Source of the DNA: a virus
Strand: one strand, 5' to 3'
DNA length: 20,871 bases
Virus record (IMG/VR): IMGVR_UViG_3300025083_000273
Location: 1-20,871 of that record
Shown here: piece by piece, positions 13,358-20,871 of the stretch
How the letters are laid out: every line of letters starts with the position of its first letter
Position numbering within the stretch: position 1 is the stretch's first letter
Notes under the pieces: generated by a model
What the model was told of the DNA's origin: nothing
The model's database searches: none
Seen by the model: the letters and a program-made list of their open reading frames with translations, nothing else
Position numbers and translations under genes: made by a program

Positions 13358-16300
13358 ATGGCAATACGCGGCCCAAGAGATTTAGAAGATAAGCTCGACC
13401 AGCTTTCCAAACAGGAGCCGGATGCCGACCTGACTGATGACGGCATCCAGCCTGCTGGTTTTGCCCGGTCATTAGGCCGTCAAGCCGCTGGGGAAATTAT
13501 CAAGCCTCTAACAAAGCGCGGTGCGCGTGTTGATCCTGATTACAAGGTAACAGAAGAAATAACAAAGCCGGTTGACGTTATTGACCAAGACGGCACTGCC
13601 ACAGATATTATGGACATTCAGCCGCCTGTTGAGGCGCAAACAAAAATAGAGCCGCAAATTGTGCCGCCTATAAAAAAGCCAAAGCCATCAACAGAAGAAC
13701 GTGTCGAAGAGGTGATGGCCGAGCGTCAAGAGGCTATGGGTGGTGCGCGCACAGTGCCATCGCCCAGCAAAAAGCAGTTAGCAGAGGGCGTTGAGGCTGG
13801 CCCAATTAACACTAGCTTTTATGATAGCGATAGTTTAGCAGCAACAGCTAAGGCTGTGGCCGGGAATACTGAACCTGACTATCAAGCTCAAACAGTTGAG
13901 AGCTTATATAGACGCGCCTTTATGTCTGGCGTTCCTAAGAAAACATTAGACGCAATGTTTCGCGGCATACCAATGCAAAGCAAGGTTGGCAACAACCAGT
14001 TAGCGACACAGCTTGCTGGATTGCAGGCACTGCATGATGTTAGCGCACAAAAGGTTGATGAGCTTATGACGCAGGCTGCGTCTGGCCTTCTAACTGACCT
14101 TGGCAAGTTTGAGTTGCGCGAGGCTTTGTCGCAGCATGAGGTAATCCTTGGCACGTTAAAGGGCGCAAAGCGTGACGTGGCTCGCAGCATGAATGTGTTT
14201 AAGGGTGCGCGTGAACGCAATCTGCCATCGCTCGACATCCGCGCCGTTCTTGACGGCGCTGGCGGCGATGATCAATTGCGCGCCCTAGCTGACAATTACA
14301 TGAAACAAGAAACCCGCGCTGCCAAAAACAAAGTCCTTGAGGTCGGCATTATCCGCAAAACATATGACAGTATCATTTATGCGGCGCAGTCTACGTTCCT
14401 GACTAACTGGGAAACGCATCTGTTCAACAGTGCCGCTAACTTTGGAACGCTAATCGCTGACGTTCCAGAGCGCGCCGTTGCTGTTCCAATTGGCAAGGTA
14501 AGAAAGCGCATCGCAAAAACACTGGGGCTAGAGTACAGCCCGGATGAGTATTACCGTCAGGACATTTACGCCAGAACATCTGCATTTTATAACGGCATTA
14601 TGGATGGTTGGTCGTTAATGTCTCAAGGCGCAAAGACAGGGTCAACAAAAGACGCGGCGCGCAATCCGATATCATCTGCATATTTTAGCAACACGCCCCT
14701 GATGCTGCTTGGCAAAGAGGTGGCTAGAACGCCAGAGTTAAAGAACACGCTGGCTGGGAAAGTGCTTGATAGCTTGGGGATGATTTACTCAATCCCTATG
14801 CGCGCCCTTGGTGCTGGCGACCAGTTCTTTGGTGGTATTGCGCAGCGTATGGAATTGCACGAGCAGGCTTGGCGTTACGGCGCGCAAATATATGACAAGA
14901 AGCTGGCCGATGGCGGTACAGCAGATGAGGCGCTGTCTGTTTCACAAGAGGCCGTAAACAAGTTTTTGACTGAGCGTCCAGCAGAGGTTGACGCTAGTGT
15001 ACAGAGCTTTAGAAAGCAAGCGACACTGATGGCCGACATTGACCGGCAATCAAACCTTGGCCGTATGTATCACGGCGCGCTCAAGGTTATGAACAACCCG
15101 CTAGTCAAACCGATCATGTTGTTTAGTAAGTCAGTCACAAACCTAGCCATTGAGGGCGCGGCTCGTGTGCCTATTTTAAACTTTATGTCGCCACGCTTTT
15201 ACAGTGAGTGGGAAAAGGGTGGCAGGCACCGTGACCTAGCCATTAGCCGTATTGTTGTCGGCGGCACTATGGGTCTTGGCTCTTACTATCTAGCTTACAA
15301 CGGCAGGCTCACTGGCGCAGGCCCGGCAGATACAGAGGACAGAAACAATTTAAAGCGCATTGGTTGGCAAGATTTTAGCTTGCGCCTAAACAATGACGAG
15401 ATGTCGGATGAGAATATTGATCGCATAAATAAAATTCTTGGCGCTGGTACAATTCAGCGCGGCACCGGCAATATGGAGGGCAGCACGTTTATGTCATTAA
15501 AGAGGCTTGAGCCGGTGACAATACCATTGCTGCTTGGTGCTGCTTATGCCGACGCTGTTAAATACCGCGCCTATGATCCAGACGACACGCAGCTTAGTAT
15601 TATGTTTGACGCAATGGCTGCGGCACTGTCTGAGTATTCCACTAATATGCCAGCGATGCAGTCAGTAAACGAGCTAATGCGTATTGCCAACCAGCGCCAG
15701 ACAGACAGCGGTGACAGGATTTATGCTGCGGTTGATGCTTATGTGCGTCAGGTGAGCAACGTGGCTATTGCTGGAACGCCTGTGGTTGGTTTAGCTAACA
15801 GCGCAATTGTTGGCAAGATTGAGCGCATACTAGACCCGGCTGCAAGTAACACAGCAGTCAATCAAGCGCAGGTAGAGTGGGCAGATGATGTGTTGGGAAT
15901 TGACGCAACGCAGCTTGGTGTTCGCGCTCTCTTTGAGGCTTATAATAAAATGATGAGCCGAGTTCCAACAAAGGCAAACAAACTGCCGCCAAAGTTAGAC
16001 GAGCGCGGCAAGCCTATTGAATATAGCCCTGATTATTCTTGGGTGCCTATGGCTATGCAAAAGGGAAAACGTGACGAGGTGTCTGAGATTTTAGCGGCGA
16101 TTAATCACGGCATTGCGTATCCAAACTTTGAAATCAATGGTGTTGGCCTGACGGCAGAGCAACAAAATATGTATTTAAAGTTGCAGCAAGACCCAGACCC
16201 TGACACCGGGATGACAATGGATGAGGCTATTGTTGACGTTATAAACCAGCGCCTCAATGACGCTGATCTGCTTGGCATTGCCCCGGCGATTGGCTCATTG

Positions 16301-16498
16301 CAAAATGACGTTAACACTGTGGTGTCTGATTATCGGGCTAGAGCGCGAGAGTTTATGTTTGGCAAAACCATCAAAGATAGAGACACCGGGCTTGTTGATT
16401 ACACATTAGAGACAGATGACGGCACTGCTATTCTTTACCCAGATACGGCAGCGGCAATTGCTAAGAACCAGCAAAAGGTCAATCTATACGGCAGGTAA
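13358..16498 (+). CDS. Large internal virion (ejection) protein, T7 gp16 position
   Basis: A 1046-residue protein, the largest complete gene here (T7 gp16 has 1318). Residues 1-135 are Pro, Lys, Asp and Glu-rich and probably disordered. The central 330-640 part holds recognisable ejection-protein segments: FLTNWETHLFNSAANFG, a long helical region, PIMLFSKSVTNLAIEG, and a hydrophobic Gly-rich segment near residues 628-645 (RIVVGGTMGLGSYYL), likely membrane-active. The C-terminal third has WVPMAMQKGKR and a helical end. In T7, gp16 crosses the inner membrane and carries a lytic transglycosylase at its N-terminus; no SLT-type motif is seen here. AAGGA (13346-13350) is seven bases before the ATG. 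A TAA ends the unit, followed by a 40-base gap. Confidence 0.82.
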   Translation: MAIRGPRDLEDKLDQLSKQEPDADLTDDGIQPAGFARSLGRQAAGEIIKPLTKRGARVDPDYKVTEEITKPVDVIDQDGTATDIMDIQPPVEAQTKIEPQIVPPIKKPKPSTEERVEEVMAERQEAMGGARTVPSPSKKQLAEGVEAGPINTSFYDSDSLAATAKAVAGNTEPDYQAQTVESLYRRAFMSGVPKKTLDAMFRGIPMQSKVGNNQLATQLAGLQALHDVSAQKVDELMTQAASGLLTDLGKFELREALSQHEVILGTLKGAKRDVARSMNVFKGARERNLPSLDIRAVLDGAGGDDQLRALADNYMKQETRAAKNKVLEVGIIRKTYDSIIYAAQSTFLTNWETHLFNSAANFGTLIADVPERAVAVPIGKVRKRIAKTLGLEYSPDEYYRQDIYARTSAFYNGIMDGWSLMSQGAKTGSTKDAARNPISSAYFSNTPLMLLGKEVARTPELKNTLAGKVLDSLGMIYSIPMRALGAGDQFFGGIAQRMELHEQAWRYGAQIYDKKLADGGTADEALSVSQEAVNKFLTERPAEVDASVQSFRKQATLMADIDRQSNLGRMYHGALKVMNNPLVKPIMLFSKSVTNLAIEGAARVPILNFMSPRFYSEWEKGGRHRDLAISRIVVGGTMGLGSYYLAYNGRLTGAGPADTEDRNNLKRIGWQDFSLRLNNDEMSDENIDRINKILGAGTIQRGTGNMEGSTFMSLKRLEPVTIPLLLGAAYADAVKYRAYDPDDTQLSIMFDAMAAALSEYSTNMPAMQSVNELMRIANQRQTDSGDRIYAAVDAYVRQVSNVAIAGTPVVGLANSAIVGKIERILDPAASNTAVNQAQVEWADDVLGIDATQLGVRALFEAYNKMMSRVPTKANKLPPKLDERGKPIEYSPDYSWVPMAMQKGKRDEVSEILAAINHGIAYPNFEINGVGLTAEQQNMYLKLQQDPDPDTGMTMDEAIVDVINQRLNDADLLGIAPAIGSLQNDVNTVVSDYRARAREFMFGKTIKDRDTGLVDYTLETDDGTAILYPDTAAAIAKNQQKVNLYGR

Positions 16499-16507
16499 TA
16501 AATAGGC

Positions 16508-16513
16508 TATAAT
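16508..16513 (+). promoter_or_regulatory. Possible -10 element before the fibre genes
   Basis: A perfect TATAAT lies in the 40-base gap before the fibre gene and would start transcription about 19 bases before its ATG. The -35 region at the right distance matches only three of six bases (TATACG, 16485-16490), so this is a weak candidate. Confidence 0.3.
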
Positions 16514-16538
16514 CACGGCAACCATATGAGGCACAAAA

Positions 16539-17309
16539 ATGGCTGACTATAACATCAACGCAATTACACGCAGGGTCGTGTTTACCGGGTCAGCCGGTCT
16601 GGGGCCGTATGCGTTTTCGTTTGAGATATTGGCTAACACCGACATCGTTGTTTATTTTAACGCAACCAAACTGACACTGACCACAGATTTTACTGTCACT
16701 ATAAACGCTAATGGCACTGGTTCAGTTACACTGATTGTTAATGTTGGGGGCAACATACCGGCCACGCCAACAGCATCTGATCAAGTTGTTGTGATTGGTG
16801 CGCGAGACATTGAGCGCGTGACAGACTTTGTGACAGCCGGTGACTTGCTGGCATCGAGCCTTAATGAGCAGCTAGACGCGCTGACAATTTTTGATCAACA
16901 GGTTGCAGAAGAAAACAGGCGCGGCCTCCGCGCCCCTGTCTATGACCCTGCACTGGTTGAGGATGGCGGTGTTGTTGATATGACATTGCCAGCAAAGGCT
17001 GACCGGGCGCTAAAGTTTCTAGCGTTTGACAGCAACGGCAACCCAATCGCCACAACTACGGCTGGCGACTTTAGAGGCACTTGGGCAGCGGGCGTTGATT
17101 ATTTTGCTGGTGATCTAGTTATTGACCCAGACGATAACAATGTTTATCGCGTTAATACAGCGCACACATCTGCTGGTGCAGTTCCTCTAAACACAAACAC
17201 AAACAGCGCAAACTATGACTTGTTTGTAAACATATCTGCGGCGCAAACTGCTCTGATTGAAAGCATAGCGTCTCAATCCGCTGTAGAATTTTCACTAATC
17301 TTAGGATAG
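16539..17309 (+). CDS. Tail fibre anchor protein, T7 gp17 N-terminal domain-like
   Basis: A 256-residue protein. Residues 1-150 match the N-terminal domain that anchors T7-type fibres to the tail: RRVVFTGSAGLGPYAFSFEIL, VVYFNATKLTLTTDFTV, then VIGARDIERVTDF, SSLNEQLDALTIF and the ENRRGLRAP turn. Residues about 178-230 form a small module with WAAGVDYFAGDLVI and NVYRVNTAHTS, which looks like a chitin-binding/CBM5-12-like carbohydrate-binding fold often found in phage fibres. No long triple-helical shaft or tip follows, so it is an adaptor stub whose distal parts are on separate proteins. GAGG at 16528-16531 is seven bases before ATG. Role: attaches the receptor-binding complex to the nozzle. 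Confidence 0.88.
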   Translation: MADYNINAITRRVVFTGSAGLGPYAFSFEILANTDIVVYFNATKLTLTTDFTVTINANGTGSVTLIVNVGGNIPATPTASDQVVVIGARDIERVTDFVTAGDLLASSLNEQLDALTIFDQQVAEENRRGLRAPVYDPALVEDGGVVDMTLPAKADRALKFLAFDSNGNPIATTTAGDFRGTWAAGVDYFAGDLVIDPDDNNVYRVNTAHTSAGAVPLNTNTNSANYDLFVNISAAQTALIESIASQSAVEFSLILG

Positions 17310-17313
17310 TAAA

Positions 17314-17664
17314 ATGGCTAACACTTTTAAACTAAAGACTAATGGGGCTATGCCAGCTAGTTCTGGCACGCCTGACACGCTTTATACAGTTCCGGCTGCA
17401 ACTACTGCGGTAGTTGTTGGGCTGACACTGGCAAACATCCACACAACCTCAGTCACAGCCACGGTTCAGATCGTTTCTACAACGGTTGATACTGAAACCA
17501 ACGAGACAGTCAGCGTTGTTAAAGACGTTCCTATCTTGGTTGGGTCATCATTAGAGTTAATGTCTGGCAACAAATACATTTTGCAGACTGGTGACGTGAT
17601 CAAGATTGATTGCAGCGTGTCTGCCAAGATAGACGCAACGCTAAGTGTGACGGAGATAACCTGA
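17314..17664 (+). CDS. Small beta-rich fibre-associated virion protein
   Basis: A 116-residue protein, rich in Thr, Val and Ser. The arrangement LYTVPAATTAVVVGLTLAN, TATVQIVS, VVKDVPILVGSSLELMSGNKYIL and GDVIKIDCSVS describes a compact beta-sandwich. Close look-alikes occur next to fibre genes in many marine phages. It has AGGA seven bases upstream and its stop overlaps the next start (TGATG). It has no charged catalytic motif, so a structural role at the fibre is the sensible inference. Alternatives are a head decoration or a tail tip accessory. Confidence 0.72.
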   Translation: MANTFKLKTNGAMPASSGTPDTLYTVPAATTAVVVGLTLANIHTTSVTATVQIVSTTVDTETNETVSVVKDVPILVGSSLELMSGNKYILQTGDVIKIDCSVSAKIDATLSVTEIT

Positions 17665-18317
17665 TGAGGTACATTGGTGCTGACGCGAACAACGCTAACA
17701 ATCAAGTTTACACCTACACGGCTTCTGGCGGTGAGACTAGCATTTCTGGTGCAGACAATGGCGGTTCAGTTCTGGCGTTTTCGTCTGGCGCAAATCTGAC
17801 TGTGCATCTTAACGGCGCATTGCTAACGGCTGGCACTGACTACGACACAAACACAGCGAACACTATTGATGGCCTTACTGCCTTAACAGCAAGCGACAGC
17901 GTGGTTGTTACTGTCTACCGCTTACACAATGGGGCTGATGCTATGCCGCTGGTTGGTGGTACATTTAGTGGCCCTGTTGACTTTAGCAATTCTGTTGCTG
18001 GCACTACCGAGGTAAACGCCACAGTCACAGGCAATGTGACGTTAGACTTTTCTAAACATCAGAACTTTGTTTTGACGCTAACTGGCAACACGACTTTAGA
18101 CAATCCCACTACTGAAGCAGTCGGTCAAACTGGTTTCATTACCTTTATTCAAGACAGCACTGGCGGCTATACAGTATCACTGGACACTGACTACGAGACT
18201 GCGGCTGCTGCTGGGTTGACACTATCTAGCACGGCAGACACAACAGACATTGTGCCTTACATCGTCACTGCATCGAACCGCATTTTGCTTGGCGCACCAC
18301 AACTAGCTTTTGCATAG
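17664..18317 (+). CDS. Fibre-associated protein (beta-rich, distal fibre or adaptor)
   Basis: A 217-residue protein. ATG 17664 is chosen: it overlaps the previous stop (TGATG) and has CGGAG at 17651-17655; an upstream in-frame alternative start at 17610 lies inside the previous gene and is unsupported. Residues 1-90 carry a strand motif, VHLNGALLTAGTDYDT, that also recurs in the anchor protein (VVYFNATKLTLTTDFT). The second half, beginning near residue 98, has GGTFSGPVDFSN, then NVTLDFSKHQNFVLTLTGN, GFITFIQDSTGGYTV and IVPYIVTASNRILLG, an end domain shared, from memory, by many marine phage fibre proteins. It probably builds the shaft or tip together with neighbours. No intramolecular chaperone or enzyme motif is seen. 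Confidence 0.72.
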   Translation: MRYIGADANNANNQVYTYTASGGETSISGADNGGSVLAFSSGANLTVHLNGALLTAGTDYDTNTANTIDGLTALTASDSVVVTVYRLHNGADAMPLVGGTFSGPVDFSNSVAGTTEVNATVTGNVTLDFSKHQNFVLTLTGNTTLDNPTTEAVGQTGFITFIQDSTGGYTVSLDTDYETAAAAGLTLSSTADTTDIVPYIVTASNRILLGAPQLAFA

Positions 18318-18320
18318 GAG
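18316..18320 (+). promoter_or_regulatory. Shine-Dalgarno AGGAG of the LamG/SPRY protein
   Basis: AGGAG overlaps the previous stop codon (TAG 18315-18317) and lies five bases before ATG 18326, which fixes that start. Confidence 0.6.
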
Positions 18321-18325
18321 TTACT

Positions 18326-20871
18326 ATGTCAGGCCCACTAGGTTCCTCACAATGGATGTACGCTTCTGGCGCAGAGGCAGTTACCCAGCAATCCCTCAAG
18401 TTCAACGATGACGAAAGCCAGTATCTAAGCTGGACGCCTGCATCTGCTGGCAACCGCAAGACTTGGACTTGGAGTGGCTGGGTCAAGCGTGGAAAAATTA
18501 GTGGGTCAGGTTATTCTGTATTATTTGGCGCTGGTGGCACTACTAACAATGACCAACTCCTATTTAGAATGACAAGCGATGAAGGTCAGTTATTTTGGAG
18601 ACAAGAAGCAAGCAACGTTGCCAACGCAAAACAAAATTCTATAGCATTATTTCGTGACCCATCGGCTTGGTATCATATCGTTATGGCTTACGACAGTACA
18701 AACGCAACAGAGATCGACAGAATAAAAATATATGTTAACGGTGTTCGGATTGAGCTAGATAACGATAACAAAATTGAATTAGATAGAGAAACCCAAACTA
18801 ATAATACTGTTGATCACCATATAGGTTACGCTCCTCAAGTCTCAGACTACTTTGACGGCTATATGTCCGACATCAACTTCATTGACGGTCAAGCACTAGA
18901 CGCAAGTAGCTTTGGTGAGACTGTCAACGGCTACTGGAAAGCAAAAGACTACGCTGGCACATACGGTACAAACGGTTTCCACCTAACCTTTGAAGATGAC
19001 GTTGTGTCTGAAGGGTTCAATACTGCTACCTATCGTGCAAATGCTGGTACGCAAAGCATAAGTGGCTTGGGCTTTAGTCCAGATTTCGTTTGGACGAAGG
19101 CAAGAAACAATAGTTTCCACCACGAACTTTATGACACTGTTAGAGGTTCTACTAAAAAGCTGGCATCAAGCCAGACAAACGCAGAGTCTACAAAGGCAGA
19201 CTCATTAACGTCTTTTGATGCCGATGGCTTTACATTAGGTTATCAAGAAAACTCTAACTATGTTGCTGGTAATGGCGGTGTCGCTTGGTGCTGGGATGCT
19301 GGCAGCGGTTCACCTGTCAGCAATACTCAAGGGTCAATCACCAGCACGGTCAAGGCAAATCCTAGCTATGGGTTTAGCATCGTGGGCTGGGCTGGAACTG
19401 ATGGTTCTTCACAAACTGTTGGTCACGGTTTAAATTCTACGCCAGAATTATTTATAATTAAAAACAGGACTACGGCGGGTCAATCTTGGTTAGTGTATAC
19501 AACTGCTATTGATGGTTCTCTTGATTTTTTAACTCTTGAGAACACTGGTGCTAAAACCGATTCAGGAGCCAACGCCCCAACATCTTCAGTTTTTTCGGTT
19601 AGCGGTAATTCATCAAACAAATCAGGGTCAAATCACATAGCCTATTGTTTCCATTCGGTGGCTGGCTACTCATCCATCGGGTCATACAGCGGCACAGGTT
19701 CGGCTAACAATTCTGTAACTGGTCTAGGCTTCAAGCCTGCTTGGCTTATGATTAAGAAAACCAACGATACTAAGGATTGGTGCATTTATGACAGTACAAG
19801 GCATCCCGGTGCATCTACTGATACACGATTAGAAGCAAACGATTCTTCTGCCGAAGTGTCTAATTCTACTATTGAAATTACGTTTGATGATGATGGGTTT
19901 ACTTTGGTTGGCACTGGCTCAACAATTAACCAATCTGGCGGCGAACACATCTATATGGCCTTTGCCGACACACGCGAAGCAGCGTTCTGGAAAGACGTAT
20001 CTGGGCAGGGCAACCACTGGACACCTAACAACCTAGACTATCGTGATACCTTGCCTGACAGTCCTGTCAACAATTGGTCTGTAATAAACTCCCTAGTAAC
20101 TCGTGGAGACGTTACAGAAAAAGCTGTTTTTTCCGAAGGCAATTTAAAAGTTCAAGGGCAGACTAGCGGCACAGCATCGCAAGCTGCACAAGGCACAATA
20201 CAATTCCCCGCTACTGGAAAATATTATTTTGAGGTTTTAATTCTTAGTAGCGATAGCGCATCTGCTTGGCACGTTGGCATTTGCAGCGGTTACAGCAATT
20301 CAGGAAGCGCTAGTGATAGCGACGTTTATTATCGTGAAGATGGTCAGAAACGTATCGACGGCACAAATTCATCTTACGGTGCTACTTACACAGCAGACGA
20401 TATTATAGGCATTGCTGTAGACATAGACGGAGATGAAGTCGAGTTTTTCAAAAATGGTGCTTCACAAGGAACAATTAGTCACGCATTAGACGGCGACTTT
20501 ATTCCGATGCTGTTTGTGCCGCCGACGGCTGACCAAGCGGTTGTCAACTTCGGTCAAGACAGCACCTTCTCAGGCGCAAAGCCGATGGGTGAGTACACCG
20601 ATGACAGCGAACTGGGAACATTCCAGCACCAGCCACCGGCGGGTTTCAAATCCTTGTGTACGGCTAACCTTCCTGACCCTTCAATAATTTCTGGCACTGA
20701 GTATTTCAATACGGTGCTTTATACTGGTAATGGCTCTACAACACAAACAATAACAGGGGTTGGGTTTGGCAGCGCACCAGACTTTGTTTGGATTAAAAAC
20801 AGAACAAGCGTTTTAGACCACAATATATATGATGTAATTCGTGGGGATGGTAAAAAATTAAAGACAAACAA
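18326..20871 (+). CDS. LamG/SPRY-containing receptor-binding protein (3' partial)
   Basis: The frame from ATG 18326 stays open to the window end, showing 848 residues. Residues about 20-225: a LamG/concanavalin-A-like lectin domain (WTWSGWVKRG, WYHIVMAYDS, IKIYVNG, FDGYMSDINFIDG). Residues about 244-600 hold repeat units starting G(L/V)GF.P followed by W/L..IK and a Y-D motif: at 247, 366, 466 and again at 811. About 540-600 has FWKDVSGQGNHWTPNN and DTLPDSPVNN, a block that I recall from cyanophage and marine phage proteins (DUF7483-like). Residues about 627-745: a SPRY/B30.2-like domain (GKYYFEV, DIIGIAVDIDGDEVEFFKNG, VVNFGQD). No signal peptide. The protein likely binds surface glycans or proteins at the fibre tip. 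Arg codons AGA/AGG are common. Its end, and whether a chaperone gene follows, is unseen. Confidence 0.85.
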   Translation, partial: MSGPLGSSQWMYASGAEAVTQQSLKFNDDESQYLSWTPASAGNRKTWTWSGWVKRGKISGSGYSVLFGAGGTTNNDQLLFRMTSDEGQLFWRQEASNVANAKQNSIALFRDPSAWYHIVMAYDSTNATEIDRIKIYVNGVRIELDNDNKIELDRETQTNNTVDHHIGYAPQVSDYFDGYMSDINFIDGQALDASSFGETVNGYWKAKDYAGTYGTNGFHLTFEDDVVSEGFNTATYRANAGTQSISGLGFSPDFVWTKARNNSFHHELYDTVRGSTKKLASSQTNAESTKADSLTSFDADGFTLGYQENSNYVAGNGGVAWCWDAGSGSPVSNTQGSITSTVKANPSYGFSIVGWAGTDGSSQTVGHGLNSTPELFIIKNRTTAGQSWLVYTTAIDGSLDFLTLENTGAKTDSGANAPTSSVFSVSGNSSNKSGSNHIAYCFHSVAGYSSIGSYSGTGSANNSVTGLGFKPAWLMIKKTNDTKDWCIYDSTRHPGASTDTRLEANDSSAEVSNSTIEITFDDDGFTLVGTGSTINQSGGEHIYMAFADTREAAFWKDVSGQGNHWTPNNLDYRDTLPDSPVNNWSVINSLVTRGDVTEKAVFSEGNLKVQGQTSGTASQAAQGTIQFPATGKYYFEVLILSSDSASAWHVGICSGYSNSGSASDSDVYYREDGQKRIDGTNSSYGATYTADDIIGIAVDIDGDEVEFFKNGASQGTISHALDGDFIPMLFVPPTADQAVVNFGQDSTFSGAKPMGEYTDDSELGTFQHQPPAGFKSLCTANLPDPSIISGTEYFNTVLYTGNGSTTQTITGVGFGSAPDFVWIKNRTSVLDHNIYDVIRGDGKKLKTN

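Noticed and set aside
17610-17663. Upstream start for the 217-residue fibre protein
   Set aside because: It lies within the previous gene; ATG 17664 makes a TGATG junction with CGGAG upstream.
18265-18486. 73-residue open frame on the - strand at the fibre gene junction
   Set aside because: Antisense to two supported + strand genes, no motif, no other - strand gene.
18326-20871. Diversity-generating retroelement target, suggested by the BPP-1-like head genes
   Set aside because: No reverse transcriptase, template repeat or adenine-rich variable C-terminal lectin (CLec) is visible; the gene end lies outside the window.
1-20871. CRISPR arrays, tRNA genes, insertion sequences, attachment sites
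   Set aside because: None was recognised by eye on either strand; the window is almost fully coding with short gaps.

Overview
The window is the structural half of a tailed-phage genome of podovirus type, with all genes on the + strand. It is cut at both ends: it opens inside the large terminase gene and closes inside a long lectin-like fibre gene. No tRNA, integrase, replication, lysis or bacterial housekeeping gene is seen. Gene order (terminase, gp13-like protein, portal, scaffold, capsid, tubular proteins A and B, three or four internal virion proteins, gp17-like fibre) follows the T7 morphogenesis plan. Several proteins (a Bbp19-like protein after the portal, a 277-residue capsid protein, a 90-residue capsid-adjacent protein, a DUF6321-like protein) instead recall marine podoviruses of alphaproteobacteria, of the SAR116-phage HMO-2011 type. 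The host guess is inference from remembered family resemblance; nothing in the window names a host.

Layout. 1-666: C-terminal nuclease domain of the terminase. 666-2108: a GNAT-like gp13-family protein, then five very small, mostly Lys/Arg-rich genes packed end to end (73, 91, 11, 53 and 91 residues). 2101-4708: portal, Bbp19-like protein and scaffold. 4714-4886: an intrinsic terminator overlapped by a near-consensus sigma70-type promoter, then a leader of about 125 nt that can form three hairpins. 4887-6008: major capsid protein and a probable decoration protein, closed by a GC-rich hairpin. 6060-9223: tubular proteins A and B and a gp14-like internal protein. 9223-16498: the ejection proteins (589, 739 and 1046 residues) with one 63-residue gene between the last two. 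16539-20871: adsorption module, with a gp17-like N-terminal anchor, two small fibre-associated proteins, and an open-ended LamG/SPRY protein with repeated modules.

How the genes work together. Terminase and portal package DNA into a shell built by scaffold and capsid protein. The tubular proteins form the short tail. The internal proteins are stored in the capsid and ejected ahead of the genome. The fibre and lectin proteins recognise the cell surface. Most junctions are stop-start overlaps (TAATG, ATGA, TGATG) or gaps of a few bases with a Shine-Dalgarno site, so translation is probably coupled within two main units separated at about 4714-4760.

Most noteworthy: (1) the 739-residue ejection protein carries an arrangement resembling the active site of HhH-GPD DNA glycosylases (LSPQ ... 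GTQHK579 ... TID600TH), in a part of the gene with different codon use; (2) the capsid leader, whose first hairpin begins where the predicted transcript would start; (3) an 11-codon gene with a strong ribosome binding site.
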